A stretch of 64,000 nucleotides of DNA from Methanoculleus sp. (lineage in GTDB: Archaea > Halobacteriota > Methanomicrobia > Methanomicrobiales > Methanoculleaceae): the NCBI RefSeq assembly GCF_030019085.1, contig NZ_JASEFJ010000003.1, positions 1 through 64,000 on the forward strand, written 5' to 3'. The position numbers were made by a program, and so were the translations under genes. Positions 53,455 to 62,362 of the stretch are shown here, piece by piece. The notes beneath the pieces are model-generated. The model was not told the DNA's origin and did not search any database. It saw only the letters and a program-made list of their open reading frames with translations. The first letter of the stretch is position 1, and each line of letters begins with the position of its first letter.

Positions 53455-53645
53455 AAGTCCTGCAAAAGGAGTTTGCCCGGGTCTGCGATGCGATGAACCG
53501 GGCCTGCCTTTGGCGGTCGAAGACCCCTCAAAACGGGCGGCAAGTGCACTCTTAGAACTGAACGGCATCCTCCGAACAACGGCGAAGAGGGAGACGTAGC
53601 CTCCTCCCGGAGTTGCTGGAAGGGTGGATGAGAGAGGAGACGAGT
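53455..53645. other. gap where a MoaD/ThiS gene might be expected
   Basis: A frame starting at 53451 (MKVLQKEFARVCDAMNRAC) ends after 34 codons, and another frame stays open with LAVEDPSKRAASALLELNG to about 53598. The two could be remnants of a shifted small gene, but there is no Gly-Gly end and the gap is too short for a whole carrier. I do not call a gene. Confidence 0.35.
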
Positions 53646-54062
53646 ATGATCAGCGTAACAGAAGAGGATTTCGATATAAACACCGTGATTGAGCAGGTGA
53701 AGAGACCTGATCTCGGCGCTATCGTTACCTTCCTTGGTACCGTCAGGGCCGATGAAGGGGTGGAGGTGATGGAGATCGAGGCATACCAGGAAGTCGCGGT
53801 GAGAGAACTTGAAACGATCAGGGATGAGGCGTTCCAGAGATTCCCGATAGCGACCGTCTGGATCATCCACCGGGTTGGACAACTCCGGGTTGGGGAGAAC
53901 ATCCTCCTCATAGTCGTCGGCGCCGGGCACCGGCAGGAGGCTTTTGCAGCCTGCGAATACATTATAGATCGAATAAAGCAGAGCGTGCCGATCTGGAAGA
54001 AAGAGATCGGAGAGGGTGGTGAACGGTGGGTGCCTGGAGAGGGTTCAGGAGGCGAGGCATGA
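53646..54062 (+). CDS. moaE: molybdopterin synthase catalytic subunit
   Basis: The 138-residue subunit inserts sulfur into precursor Z to make molybdopterin, or tungstopterin in this kind of organism. It has GAIVTFLGTVRADEGVEV near residue 25, a long central helix VRELETIRDEA, VWIIHRVGQLRVGEN near 74, and the active-site segment GHRQEAFAACEYIIDRIKQSVPIWKKE near 96. GAGGAG sits about 10 bases before the ATG at 53646. An upstream ATG at 53613 is not supported. The stop overlaps the next start by 4 bases. Confidence 0.93.
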   Translation: MISVTEEDFDINTVIEQVKRPDLGAIVTFLGTVRADEGVEVMEIEAYQEVAVRELETIRDEAFQRFPIATVWIIHRVGQLRVGENILLIVVGAGHRQEAFAACEYIIDRIKQSVPIWKKEIGEGGERWVPGEGSGGEA

Positions 54063-55273
54063 TCAGGCTCCAGTCCTGCCGCAAGTCCTACTCCAGAGAG
54101 ACCCAGCGCGCGGTTCCGCCCGAGGAAACGCTACGCCGTGCACGTGAGAGGCTGCCGGCGGCCGGGATAACCAGGGTTGCAGACATAACGAACCTTGACC
54201 GGATCGGTATCCCGGTATTCTCAAGCATCCGGCCAACCGCCGAGTCGGGGGCGATATCGGTCTACAACGGCAAAGGTGCCACCCCCATCGAGGCCGAGGT
54301 CTCGGCCATGATGGAGGGGATCGAGCGCTACTCGGCGGAGATAGGTGACCGGGAGGTCATCATGCGGCGCTACAGTGAGGTTTCGGCAGAGTATAAAGCG
54401 CTCGATCCCGTCGACCTGATCCTCCCAGATCGCGTCCCTCCAGATCTGGTGATCCCCTGGGTATGGGGCTACGATATCGTGCAGGAAGAGGAGATCCTTG
54501 TCCCGACTCACGCGGTCTTCCACCCCCTACCGGTAACCATGGGTGGTCTCTTCCGGACGAACACCAATGGACTGGCCTCGGGCAACACCCTCGAAGAGGC
54601 GATCTTCCACGCCCTGATGGAGGTTGTTGAGCGGGACGCCTGGTCGCTCGTGGAGGTGACCCGGAATACCGGTCCACGGATCGATGGGATCGAGGACGGG
54701 CTTGCTGCCGACCTGCTCGCAAAGTTTGAGGCCGCCGGGGTAGAGGTCACGCTCAAGGATATCACAAGCGATATAGGAATCCCAACCGTTGCCGCGGTTG
54801 CCGATGACATTGTCCTCAGAGACCCGACACTGCTCACGATCGGGATGGGGTCGCATACAAACGCCGGGATCGCCGTCCTCCGGGCACTCACAGAGGTTGC
54901 ACAGAGCCGGTTGACCCAGATCCACGGCGCCAGGGAGGATACTGATACAGCGGATGTCAGGAAACGGATCGGCTATGAACGGACGAAACGGCTGAACCGG
55001 CACTGGTTCGCAGATTCAGAGACCGTATCTTTCGCTGACCTGCCGTCGTTTGACAGCGACGATTTCCTGACCGACATCCAGCATGTCATCGACCGACTCA
55101 GAATGGCAGGGCTCTCGCGAGTGATCGTGGTCGACCTCACCAGACCAGAGATCGGGATCCCGGTTGTCCGGGTTATCGTGCCCGGTCTGGAGATGTACGC
55201 GATGGACCAGGACCGGATGGGCAGGAGGTGCCTCGATGCACGGCGTAGTCGTCTTTCTGGGTCCCAGTTGTGA
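54059..55273 (+). CDS. ycaO: YcaO-type thioamidation protein (McrA thioglycine)
   Basis: The ~404-residue YcaO cyclodehydratase-like enzyme has EAEVSAMMEGIERYSAE near residue 80, LASGNTLEEAIFHALMEVVERDAW near 177 and SHTNAGIAVLRALTEVAQSRL near 265, the ATP-binding Glu-rich motifs of the family. In methanogens YcaO with TfuA converts a glycine of methyl-coenzyme M reductase alpha subunit to thioglycine, using ATP and sulfide. The start at 54059 overlaps moaE by 4 bases; the tfuA start lies 38 bases inside its 3' end. The set is translationally coupled. Confidence 0.92.
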   Translation: MIRLQSCRKSYSRETQRAVPPEETLRRARERLPAAGITRVADITNLDRIGIPVFSSIRPTAESGAISVYNGKGATPIEAEVSAMMEGIERYSAEIGDREVIMRRYSEVSAEYKALDPVDLILPDRVPPDLVIPWVWGYDIVQEEEILVPTHAVFHPLPVTMGGLFRTNTNGLASGNTLEEAIFHALMEVVERDAWSLVEVTRNTGPRIDGIEDGLAADLLAKFEAAGVEVTLKDITSDIGIPTVAAVADDIVLRDPTLLTIGMGSHTNAGIAVLRALTEVAQSRLTQIHGAREDTDTADVRKRIGYERTKRLNRHWFADSETVSFADLPSFDSDDFLTDIQHVIDRLRMAGLSRVIVVDLTRPEIGIPVVRVIVPGLEMYAMDQDRMGRRCLDARRSRLSGSQL

Positions 55274-55886
55274 CATTGCAACCGCCAGCCAGATCCTGGA
55301 CGCCGATTACCGACCCCCGGCTAAACGGGGTGACATCATCCGGGCCACCGAGGAGGGTGCCAGGATTATCGGGCTGATCGATGGCGTCTTCTTTCAGGAC
55401 TCTGCCGTCGCCCACCGTGAGATCCTTGCCGCGCTGAGGGCAGGGGTGCGGGTCGTCGGTGCCTCAAGCATGGGAGCGCTCCGTGCGGCGGAACTCGACA
55501 GCCTCGGAATGGAAGGGGTCGGCGAGATCTACCGCGCCTATCGTGAAGGGAGGCTTGTTGCTGACGACGAGGTCGCGCTCCTCTTTGATCCTGAGACTTT
55601 TGTGGCGATCTCAGAGCCTCTTGTGAACATTCGGGCAACCGTTCAAAGTGCGATCGGTTGCGGTGTGATCGGCACCGATACTGGCAGGACGCTGATAGAG
55701 GCCGCCAGAAAACTCTACTTCCCCGAGAGGACATACGATGCGGTTGCCACCGCGGCAGAGGGCAAGGTTGATCCAGCAGAGATTGCACGCTTTCTGGTAT
55801 TCGTCAGGGAACATTCTGTCGACCAGAAACGTAAGGACGCGCTGCTCGCGCTTGAGTATATCAGGAATATCATCAGCGAACCATGA
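55236..55886 (+). CDS. tfuA: TfuA-type thioamidation partner protein
   Basis: The 216-residue TfuA protein has VVFLGPSCDIATASQIL at the N-terminus, RGDIIRATEEGARIIGLIDGVFF near 31, and GASSMGALRAAEL near 75, the conserved core of the family. TfuA supports the YcaO reaction, probably by delivering sulfide or recruiting the substrate. AGGAGGTG lies a few bases before the ATG at 55236, inside the ycaO 3' end. A longer frame to 55164 lacks such support. Confidence 0.93.
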   Translation: MHGVVVFLGPSCDIATASQILDADYRPPAKRGDIIRATEEGARIIGLIDGVFFQDSAVAHREILAALRAGVRVVGASSMGALRAAELDSLGMEGVGEIYRAYREGRLVADDEVALLFDPETFVAISEPLVNIRATVQSAIGCGVIGTDTGRTLIEAARKLYFPERTYDAVATAAEGKVDPAEIARFLVFVREHSVDQKRKDALLALEYIRNIISEP

Positions 55887-56120
55887 AAGTCCTGTCTCTA
55901 AAATAACGCGATTTTTTGCCCCTGAAATTGGTATAACTGTAAAATGCCGCCATATCACGGTCGTCTTACTTCAGGGTATGTGGCAGGGCAGGGGGCAGTC
56001 CCTGAGTTGTCCGGCCAAAATTTGTTTGATGATATAGCATAGTATGGTGGACGTGCAGAGGGGCAGGGGAGGTTCTCACCAGACGTGGCGCCCAACCCGG
56101 TTGTTAGTATGAAATTTATC

Positions 56121-56130
56121 TTATATATTT
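56121..56130 (+). promoter_or_regulatory. strong TATA box of rbcL
   Basis: TTATATATTT lies in an AT-rich block. Transcription should begin near 56147-56152, which leaves a leader of about 120 bases, unusually long for this window where most leaders are near zero. Confidence 0.6.
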
Positions 56131-56237
56131 TTTACCTTATATGATGAACTTATGAAAACGTAGTACAACTGCCCCCGGGGCCTCTCTCCCGTTCCTGATG
56201 TTGCCAGATGAAACCAGCGTATTGCCACCAGGTTTTT

Positions 56238-56266
56238 CACCCCTGAAAGCCTTCACTTCAGAGGTG
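56238..56266 (+). promoter_or_regulatory. hairpin that would hide the rbcL ribosome-binding site
   Basis: Arms CACCCCTGAA (56238-56247) and TTCAGAGGTG (56257-56266) pair at 9 of 10 positions around a 9-base loop. The 3' arm contains the ribosome-binding sequence GAGGTG that precedes the ATG at 56272, so the fold would block translation unless opened. Confidence 0.55.
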
Positions 56267-56271
56267 ATGTT

Positions 56272-57564
56272 ATGGCGATTGATTGGTACAACGAGTTCGT
56301 TGATCTCGACCATACCCCCGGCCCGGACGAACTTGTAGCACTCTACTACTTCGAACCCGCCGAAGGGATCAGCAAGGATGAGGCGGTTGGCCGTATTGCC
56401 TCGGAGAGCTCGACCGGGACCTGGACAACGCTCTTTACCATGCCACCGAGGATGCGTGACCTCCAGGCTAAGGCCTTTGAGATCGAGGGGAACTACGTGA
56501 AGATAGCATACCCTCTTGATCTCTGGGAAGAGGGGAACGCCACCCAGCTCCTGAGCGGCATCGCCGGGAACATCTTTGGCATGAAGGCGTTGAACCGCCT
56601 CAGGTTGATAGACGCCACGCTTCCGGCAGGCTACATCCGACACTTCAAGGGGCCGCACTTCGGTATCGAGGGGATCCGTGACATGATGCGCGTCAACGGC
56701 CGGCCGCTCACAGGCGCCGTCCCTAAGCCGAAAGTGGGGTTTACCGCAAAGGAGCACGCCGAGGTTGGTTACGAGACCTGGATGGGCGGGTTTGATTTTG
56801 TCAAAGACGATGAGAACCTGACGTCCCAGTCATTTAACCGGTTTGAGGACCGCGTCCGTGAAATGACGGTGATGAGGGATCGCGCTGAGCAGGAGACCGG
56901 TGAGGTGAAGTCTGCGCTCATTAACATCACGGCCGATACCGAGACGATGAAGACGCGGGCGGAGATGCTTGCGGACTACGGATGGAACTACGCGATGATC
57001 GATGTCGTTGTGGCGGGGACGGCCGCGGTCACAACACTCCGGGATTACTGCTCCGACCTGGGGCTTGCAATTCACGCTCACCGCGCGATGCACGCAGCCT
57101 TCGATCGGGACGAACGGCACGGGATCACTATGCAGTTCCTGGCGAAGTTGATGCGGCTGATCGGCGTTACACAGATCCACACCGGGACCGCCGTAGGTAA
57201 ACTGGTCGGCACAAGGGCCGAGGCCACGTTGCTTGCAGATATGCTCCGGGAACGGCACATGAACGCCCTCCCCCACATGGCCCTCGACCAGGACTGGGGA
57301 GAGATCAAGAGCGCCTTCCCGGTCTCGTCGGGTGGTCTCCACCCCGGACTCGTCCCGGACGTCCTTGATATCTACGGAACCGACCTCGTCCTCCTGGTGA
57401 GTGGAGGAATTCACGGCCACCCTGAAGGGACCAGGGCCGGTGCGAGGGCCGTCATGCAGGCGATCGAAGCATGGCAGGAAGGCGATAGCCTCGACGATAA
57501 GGCAAAACAGGCCCCTGAACTCAAGAAAGCCCTGGAGAAGTGGGGTTATTACAAGCCGAAGTGA
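56272..57564 (+). CDS. rbcL: form III ribulose-1,5-bisphosphate carboxylase (RuBisCO)
   Basis: The 430-residue archaeal RuBisCO has GAVPKPKVGFTAKEHAEV near residue 148 (catalytic Lys), the carbamylated-lysine and metal segment GGFDFVKDDENL near 172, AIHAHRAMHAAF near 267 (catalytic His), GKLVGTRAE near 310 and SSGGLHPGLVP near 355, then GIHGHPEG for the phosphate site. All key residues are present, so it should be active. In methanogens form III works either in AMP salvage or in the reductive hexulose-phosphate pathway with phosphoribulokinase. GAGGTG precedes the ATG at 56272. It is a single gene with its own promoter. Confidence 0.95.
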   Translation: MAIDWYNEFVDLDHTPGPDELVALYYFEPAEGISKDEAVGRIASESSTGTWTTLFTMPPRMRDLQAKAFEIEGNYVKIAYPLDLWEEGNATQLLSGIAGNIFGMKALNRLRLIDATLPAGYIRHFKGPHFGIEGIRDMMRVNGRPLTGAVPKPKVGFTAKEHAEVGYETWMGGFDFVKDDENLTSQSFNRFEDRVREMTVMRDRAEQETGEVKSALINITADTETMKTRAEMLADYGWNYAMIDVVVAGTAAVTTLRDYCSDLGLAIHAHRAMHAAFDRDERHGITMQFLAKLMRLIGVTQIHTGTAVGKLVGTRAEATLLADMLRERHMNALPHMALDQDWGEIKSAFPVSSGGLHPGLVPDVLDIYGTDLVLLVSGGIHGHPEGTRAGARAVMQAIEAWQEGDSLDDKAKQAPELKKALEKWGYYKPK

Positions 57565-57787
57565 CCGCGTCAGAGCCTGAATAGCGGGCAGATACCGGTA
57601 GTCAGATCAGGGCGTGTTGAGGGTTTTCCGGGTGTGGCTGGCGCGATACCTGAAACGAGGTGATATCTGTGTTCACCGGATGCTGCGAAGGGATGGAAGG
57701 TCGTCACACCCTGACCGGCCCCCTCGCCAGGGGATCTGGAAGCACCGGGCGATAGGGCACCAAAGGTTTTGAGACACTATCGCGACA

Positions 57788-58459
57788 TCAACGTTGCACC
57801 ATCTTTGCGAGCCTCGCGAGTCCCTCCCGGAACTCATCGATGTAGACCTGCATCGAGAGACTCCCCTCCGGGAACGGACAGTCGATATCGTAGAGCCGCT
57901 CTATCATCGGGTCGGAGGGGAGCAGGTCGACGGCGATCCCGCTCTCTTTTGATGCCTCGACCATTGCCTTCCTGAACGGCCCGATGCAGTATGCAAGTCG
58001 GTACCGGTAGGTCTCCCGGGTCTTCTCCAGGTAGCCCTTCAACCTATAGACCTCTATACGATGAAAATCGCGCCTGACCCGCTCGTCCGTTGTCCTGCCG
58101 AGCATGTAGTGGTAGTTACAGAACGGGTACATGCACTCGAGCTCCGCAGGAACCGTCCCGCAGGTGCCAAAGATGACAATATGGTAGTCCGCGGGGTCGA
58201 GGAGATCATCGATGATCCGACGGAATAGTTTGTGACTCGGGCTCTGGCTGTAGGGCTTACGCACCGCACAGGGGAGAAAGAGGGCGATCTCTCTTGGCGC
58301 CACCAGATACTCATCAATGATAAACCGATACGCTTCCTCAAACTCCCTGCGGTAGAAAGGCGGGTCGAATATCTCTATCTGGTTTCCATGCCGATCATGC
58401 ACAACCTCGACCACCCGTGGCCCGGTCTCCGCACGCTGTAGCACCCGATCGTCCTGCAT
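57788..58459 (-). CDS. DUF5591 protein, archaeosine-synthase-related
   Basis: The 223-residue protein carries ALFLPCAVRKPYSQSPSHKLF near residues 58-78 and IFGTCGTVPAELECMYPFCNYHYML near 95-120, the pattern of the DUF5591 domain found in the archaeosine synthase ArcS that converts preQ0-tRNA to archaeosine. Here it stands alone without the TGT-like and PUA regions of full-length ArcS. It may act with a separately encoded partner in tRNA modification. The function is inferred from domain memory only. Confidence 0.75.
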   Translation of the reverse strand: MQDDRVLQRAETGPRVVEVVHDRHGNQIEIFDPPFYRREFEEAYRFIIDEYLVAPREIALFLPCAVRKPYSQSPSHKLFRRIIDDLLDPADYHIVIFGTCGTVPAELECMYPFCNYHYMLGRTTDERVRRDFHRIEVYRLKGYLEKTRETYRYRLAYCIGPFRKAMVEASKESGIAVDLLPSDPMIERLYDIDCPFPEGSLSMQVYIDEFREGLARLAKMVQR

Positions 58460-58668
58460 GACTGGAGATTACCCTCTGAACTGGATAGAAGTTTGATCCA
58501 GGAAGAGAAAAAGTCCTCCCGTTATGCTGCTGTAAATATCTCCGGACAGGAGGGTATAAAAGTAATCTGGAAAGGCGCATTCCTCCCACCTGGCGGTAAT
58601 TACGTGCACCGATCTGCAGCATAGCCAGATTAAGAGGGTGACCCGGTTCCGGAGTGAGAATGGCAAAA

Positions 58669-58677
58669 GATTTAACC
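58669..58677 (+). promoter_or_regulatory. TATA-like element of the ferritin-like gene
   Basis: GATTTAACC predicts transcription near 58696-58700, just before two hairpins that make up most of the leader. Confidence 0.5.
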
Positions 58678-58698
58678 GTTCAATATCCTATATTGCAA

Positions 58699-58736
58699 CG
58701 TTCGAATAAACGCGAACGGACTCTGCTTTCGCAGAG
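58699..58736 (+). promoter_or_regulatory. two tandem hairpins in the ferritin-like leader
   Basis: The first has arms CGTTCG and CGAACG (58699-58718, 8-base loop). The second is CTCTGC-TTTC-GCAGAG (58721-58736), a perfect 6-bp stem with a tetraloop. They are separated by two bases and end 6 bases before the ribosome-binding site GGAGGT at 58743. They could be an operator pair or an RNA element. Confidence 0.55.
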
Positions 58737-58754
58737 GATCATGGAGGTAGAGAT

Positions 58755-59210
58755 ATGAAATCAGAGGATTTTGAGAAGATCATTAGCAGTGCCATAGACA
58801 GCGAAGTGGAATCGTACACCTTCTACAAATCGGTTGCCGATAAGGCGAAAGACAAAAGCCTGAAGACCATCTTCCTCGACCTTGCCGAGGACGAGAAGAG
58901 CCACCGCGAGTACCTGCAGCGGGTGCTTACCCGCGGGCCAAAGGAGATGCACTTCAAAGCGGCTCCCGACTACAAGGTCACCGACGCTCTCGACGAGCCC
59001 GAACTCTCCGTCGACATGAAGCCGCTCGACGGTCTGCTCCTCGCTATCAAGAAAGAATTACAGGCTGCACAGATGTACAGCCGGCTGGCAAGGGTCTCTG
59101 CAGACGCAGAGCAGAAGATGGTCTTTGAACAACTCGCCAACATGGAGAAGGGACACAAAGCCCGACTCGAGGACATCTACACAAACATGGCATATCCCGA
59201 GGCGTGGTGA
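58755..59210 (+). CDS. ferritin-like (rubrerythrin-type) diiron protein
   Basis: The 151-residue four-helix protein has the two half-sites of a diiron carboxylate centre. In the first, Glu in SAIDSEVESYTFY near residue 17 and ExxH in LAEDEKSHREYL near 45; in the second, KKELQAAQMYSRLA near 100 and EQLANMEKGHKARLE near 125. It has no C-terminal rubredoxin-like domain, so it is not a full rubrerythrin. Members protect against peroxide or store iron. GGAGGT precedes the ATG. Confidence 0.9.
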   Translation: MKSEDFEKIISSAIDSEVESYTFYKSVADKAKDKSLKTIFLDLAEDEKSHREYLQRVLTRGPKEMHFKAAPDYKVTDALDEPELSVDMKPLDGLLLAIKKELQAAQMYSRLARVSADAEQKMVFEQLANMEKGHKARLEDIYTNMAYPEAW

Positions 59211-59320
59211 TAGGTACCACCACCTCACACAACAACTTTTACTCGCGCTCAAACTGCCGTGACAGAGGCGGTCGGAACATCCGATGCCGTCCGGCCATCA
59301 CCCTCCCTCTTGTTTTTGAC

Positions 59321-59328
59321 ATTTAAAT
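59321..59328 (+). promoter_or_regulatory. TATA-like element of uvrA
   Basis: ATTTAAAT predicts transcription near 59349. This is downstream of the earliest in-frame TTG (59336) and so supports the ATG at 59384 as the true start. Confidence 0.45.
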
Positions 59329-59383
59329 CTTCCTATTGGCAAATGGCTATGAGGAAGTAAGGCAAAAATATCTGGATACCCAA

Positions 59384-62188
59384 ATGAAGAAGATCATCAT
59401 CAGGGGAGCACGGGAACACAACCTCAGCAATATCAACGTCGAACTCCCGCGCGACCGACTTATCGTCCTTACAGGTGTATCCGGTTCAGGAAAATCCACG
59501 CTCGCCTTTGACACCATCTACGCCGAGGGGCAGCGGCGCTACGTCGAATCACTATCCGCTTACGCCCGACAGTTCCTGGGTCTGATGCAGAAACCCGACG
59601 TCGACAGCATCGAAGGGCTCTCTCCTGCCATATCCATCGAACAGAAGACCACATCAAAGAATCCGCGGAGCACCGTCGGCACCGTCACCGAAGTCTACGA
59701 CTACCTCCGGCTTCTCTTCGCCAGGGTTGGCAAACCCTTCTGTCCGGTGCACCAGATCCCAATCGAGGCGCAGTCGCCTGAGAAGATCGCCGCCAGGATC
59801 GCCTCAATAATGACCGGGACGGTCACCATCCTTGCCCCGATAGTCCGGCAGAAGAAGGGGACATACCAGCAGGTCTTCCGCGACCTCAACCGTGAAGGTT
59901 ATGCCCGCGTACGCGTGAACGGCGAGATCCGGCGGACAGACGAGGAGATCACCCTGGAGCGTTACCGCAAACACGATATCGAGGTTGTCATCGACCGCCT
60001 ATCCGTAGATGAGCGCTCAAGACTTGCCGAGGCCGTCGAGAACGCTCTTGAAAAGTCCGGAGGACTGGTCATCGCAGTCGATAACGAAGGACACGAGGAG
60101 ACCTGTTCCTCACTCATGGCCTGCCCGGTCTGCGGAACGGCGTTTGAAGAACTCCAGCCCCGGATGTTCTCCTTCAACAGCCCTTTCGGTGCCTGCGAAG
60201 AGTGTAACGGCCTCGGGATCCGGATGGAGTTTGACCCCGATCTGATAATACCTGACAGGAACAAGAGCATCGCCGAGGGCGCCGTCGCTCTCTACAGGAA
60301 CTATGTTGACGGCTACCGGGTGCACCACCTCGCTGCGGTGGCCGATCGATACGGATTCTCCCTCCTGACACCGATAAAGGATCTTACCGAGCAGCAGTAT
60401 CAGGCACTTATGTATGGCTCGAACGAACGACTCCGGTTCTCGGTGAAGGCAAGGAACGGCGACTCCTCATGGTCACATACCGGGAGATGGGAGGGGCTTG
60501 TGCCCCAGGCAGAACGGCTTCACAGCCAGACGAGATCAGATTACCGCCGCCGGGAACTTGAGAAGTTCATGCGCGTCCTTCCATGCCCCAAATGCGGCGG
60601 CCGGAGGCTCAAGGATAAAGTACTCGCCGTGAAGGTCGCCGGGAAGTCTATCGTCGATGTCACCGACCTCTCCATAACCGAAGCGCTTTCGTTCTTCAGG
60701 ACGCTGGAACTCACCGAGACCGAGCGCGAGATCGCAAAACAGGTTCTCAAGGAGATCATCACCCGTCTCGAGTTTCTGGAGCAGGTAGGTGTCGGTTACC
60801 TGACGCTTTCGCGGGGCACCGGGAGCCTCTCCGGCGGCGAGGCACAACGGATACGTCTGGCAACCCAGATCGGATCAAACCTCACGGGCGTCCTTTACGT
60901 CCTGGATGAGCCCTCAATAGGGCTGCACCAGCGCGACAACAGGAAACTGCTCGACACCCTCCGAAACCTCCGCGACCTCGGCAACACACTGATCGTGGTG
61001 GAGCACGATGAGGAGACCATCCGGAGCGCCGACTGGGTGGTGGACATGGGACCTGGAGCGGGGCTCCACGGCGGCGAAATAGTCGCGGAAGGCCCACCCG
61101 AAGTCATCGCAGCAAATCCCGGTTCGCTCACAGGAAGGTACCTTGCGGGCGATCTGAAGATCGAAGTTCCCGCCAGGCGCAGAAGGAGCGATCGGTTCAT
61201 CCGGCTCACAGGTTGCCGGGCAAACAATCTCAAGAACATCGATGCCAGGATCCCGATCGGCGTCCTGACGGTTGTAACCGGTGTCTCGGGTTCGGGGAAG
61301 TCAACACTCATCTACGACACACTCTACCGCGCACTGATGCAGCGACTCCATAACTCACGCGAACCCGCCGGCGAGTTTGATACCCTCACATTCGACGAAG
61401 AGATCGACAAGGTGATAGTCATCGACCAGAGCCCCATCGGCCGGACACCGCGCTCGAACCCGGCAACTTACACCAAGGTCTTTGACGAGATCAGGAAGGT
61501 CTTTGCCGGAACAAAAGAGGCAAAAGTCCGTGGCTACAACGCCGGGCGGTTCTCGTTCAATGTGCGCGGCGGGCGGTGTGAAGCCTGCCAGGGAGAGGGG
61601 CTCATCAAGATTGAGATGAACTTTCTCCCTGACGTCTACGTCGAGTGCGAGGAGTGCCGGGGAGCGCGTTACAACCGCGAAACACTTGAGGTGAAGTACA
61701 GGGGCAAATCAATCGCCGATGTCCTCGATATGAGCGTCGAGGAGGCGCTGGTCCTCTTTGAGAACGTCCCCTCTATCAGGAACAAACTCGAGACGCTCTC
61801 ACGTGTGGGGCTTGGCTACATCAAGCTCGGCCAGAGTTCCACAACCCTCTCTGGCGGCGAAGCGCAGCGGATAAAGCTGACCCGTGAACTCTCGAAGCGG
61901 GCGACGGGAAAGACGCTCTACCTCCTCGACGAACCTACGACGGGGCTGCACTTCCATGACGTGAAGAACCTGATCGCCGTCCTGGACGATCTTGTGGCGC
62001 GGGGGAACACCATGGTCGTGATCGAGCATAACCTGGATGTCATAAAGTCGGCCGACTACATCATCGACCTGGGGCCAGAAGGCGGGGACGCAGGCGGCGA
62101 GGTCATAGCGACGGGAACCCCCGAAGAGGTCGCGGAAGTTGAGGGGAGCCACACCGGAGCGTTCTTGAAAAAGATCCTGAAACCATGA
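59384..62188 (+). CDS. uvrA: excinuclease ABC subunit A
   Basis: The 934-residue damage-recognition ATPase has paired ABC domains: Walker [15 protein letters not shown] near residue 30 and [18 protein letters not shown] near 625, LSGGEAQRI signatures in both halves, and zinc-binding cysteines CPVCG..CEECNG near 248-275 and CEACQG..CEECRG near 730-758. The start at 59384 ([14 protein letters not shown]) matches the bacterial family start. UvrABC excision repair is shared by bacteria and some mesophilic methanogens and is thought to have been acquired by transfer. It begins a uvrA-uvrC-uvrB set on the plus strand. Confidence 0.97.
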   Translation: MKKIIIRGAREHNLSNINVELPRDRLIVLTGVSGSGKSTLAFDTIYAEGQRRYVESLSAYARQFLGLMQKPDVDSIEGLSPAISIEQKTTSKNPRSTVGTVTEVYDYLRLLFARVGKPFCPVHQIPIEAQSPEKIAARIASIMTGTVTILAPIVRQKKGTYQQVFRDLNREGYARVRVNGEIRRTDEEITLERYRKHDIEVVIDRLSVDERSRLAEAVENALEKSGGLVIAVDNEGHEETCSSLMACPVCGTAFEELQPRMFSFNSPFGACEECNGLGIRMEFDPDLIIPDRNKSIAEGAVALYRNYVDGYRVHHLAAVADRYGFSLLTPIKDLTEQQYQALMYGSNERLRFSVKARNGDSSWSHTGRWEGLVPQAERLHSQTRSDYRRRELEKFMRVLPCPKCGGRRLKDKVLAVKVAGKSIVDVTDLSITEALSFFRTLELTETEREIAKQVLKEIITRLEFLEQVGVGYLTLSRGTGSLSGGEAQRIRLATQIGSNLTGVLYVLDEPSIGLHQRDNRKLLDTLRNLRDLGNTLIVVEHDEETIRSADWVVDMGPGAGLHGGEIVAEGPPEVIAANPGSLTGRYLAGDLKIEVPARRRRSDRFIRLTGCRANNLKNIDARIPIGVLTVVTGVSGSGKSTLIYDTLYRALMQRLHNSREPAGEFDTLTFDEEIDKVIVIDQSPIGRTPRSNPATYTKVFDEIRKVFAGTKEAKVRGYNAGRFSFNVRGGRCEACQGEGLIKIEMNFLPDVYVECEECRGARYNRETLEVKYRGKSIADVLDMSVEEALVLFENVPSIRNKLETLSRVGLGYIKLGQSSTTLSGGEAQRIKLTRELSKRATGKTLYLLDEPTTGLHFHDVKNLIAVLDDLVARGNTMVVIEHNLDVIKSADYIIDLGPEGGDAGGEVIATGTPEEVAEVEGSHTGAFLKKILKP

Positions 62189-62291
62189 GAGATAAAGCAC
62201 CGGCTGCGATTCAGTTGCAACACCCCCTCCGAGACACATGTCTACAAAGACTTTATCGGTTCCACCTCCTGTATTCACATATGCGCGTGCT

Positions 62292-62312
62292 GCCGTCAAC
62301 GACGGCGTTGAC
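62292..62312 (+). promoter_or_regulatory. two mutually exclusive hairpins before uvrC
   Basis: GCCGTC-AAC-GACGGC (62292-62306) and GTCAAC-GACGGC-GTTGAC (62295-62312) share bases, so only one can form at a time. They lie in the 174-base gap between uvrA and uvrC. Confidence 0.4.
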
Positions 62313-62362
62313 TAGGATCCCCCTCTCTCCGAAAGAGTATTAGAAAATACCACACCTGAACC

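Larger units (their letters stand above)
55887..56271. other. intergenic region with the rbcL promoter and leader
   Basis: The gap has a T-run after tfuA (GATTTTTTG near 55910), no supported gene, a strong TATA box near 56121, and a leader of about 120 bases for the RuBisCO gene. Confidence 0.6.
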
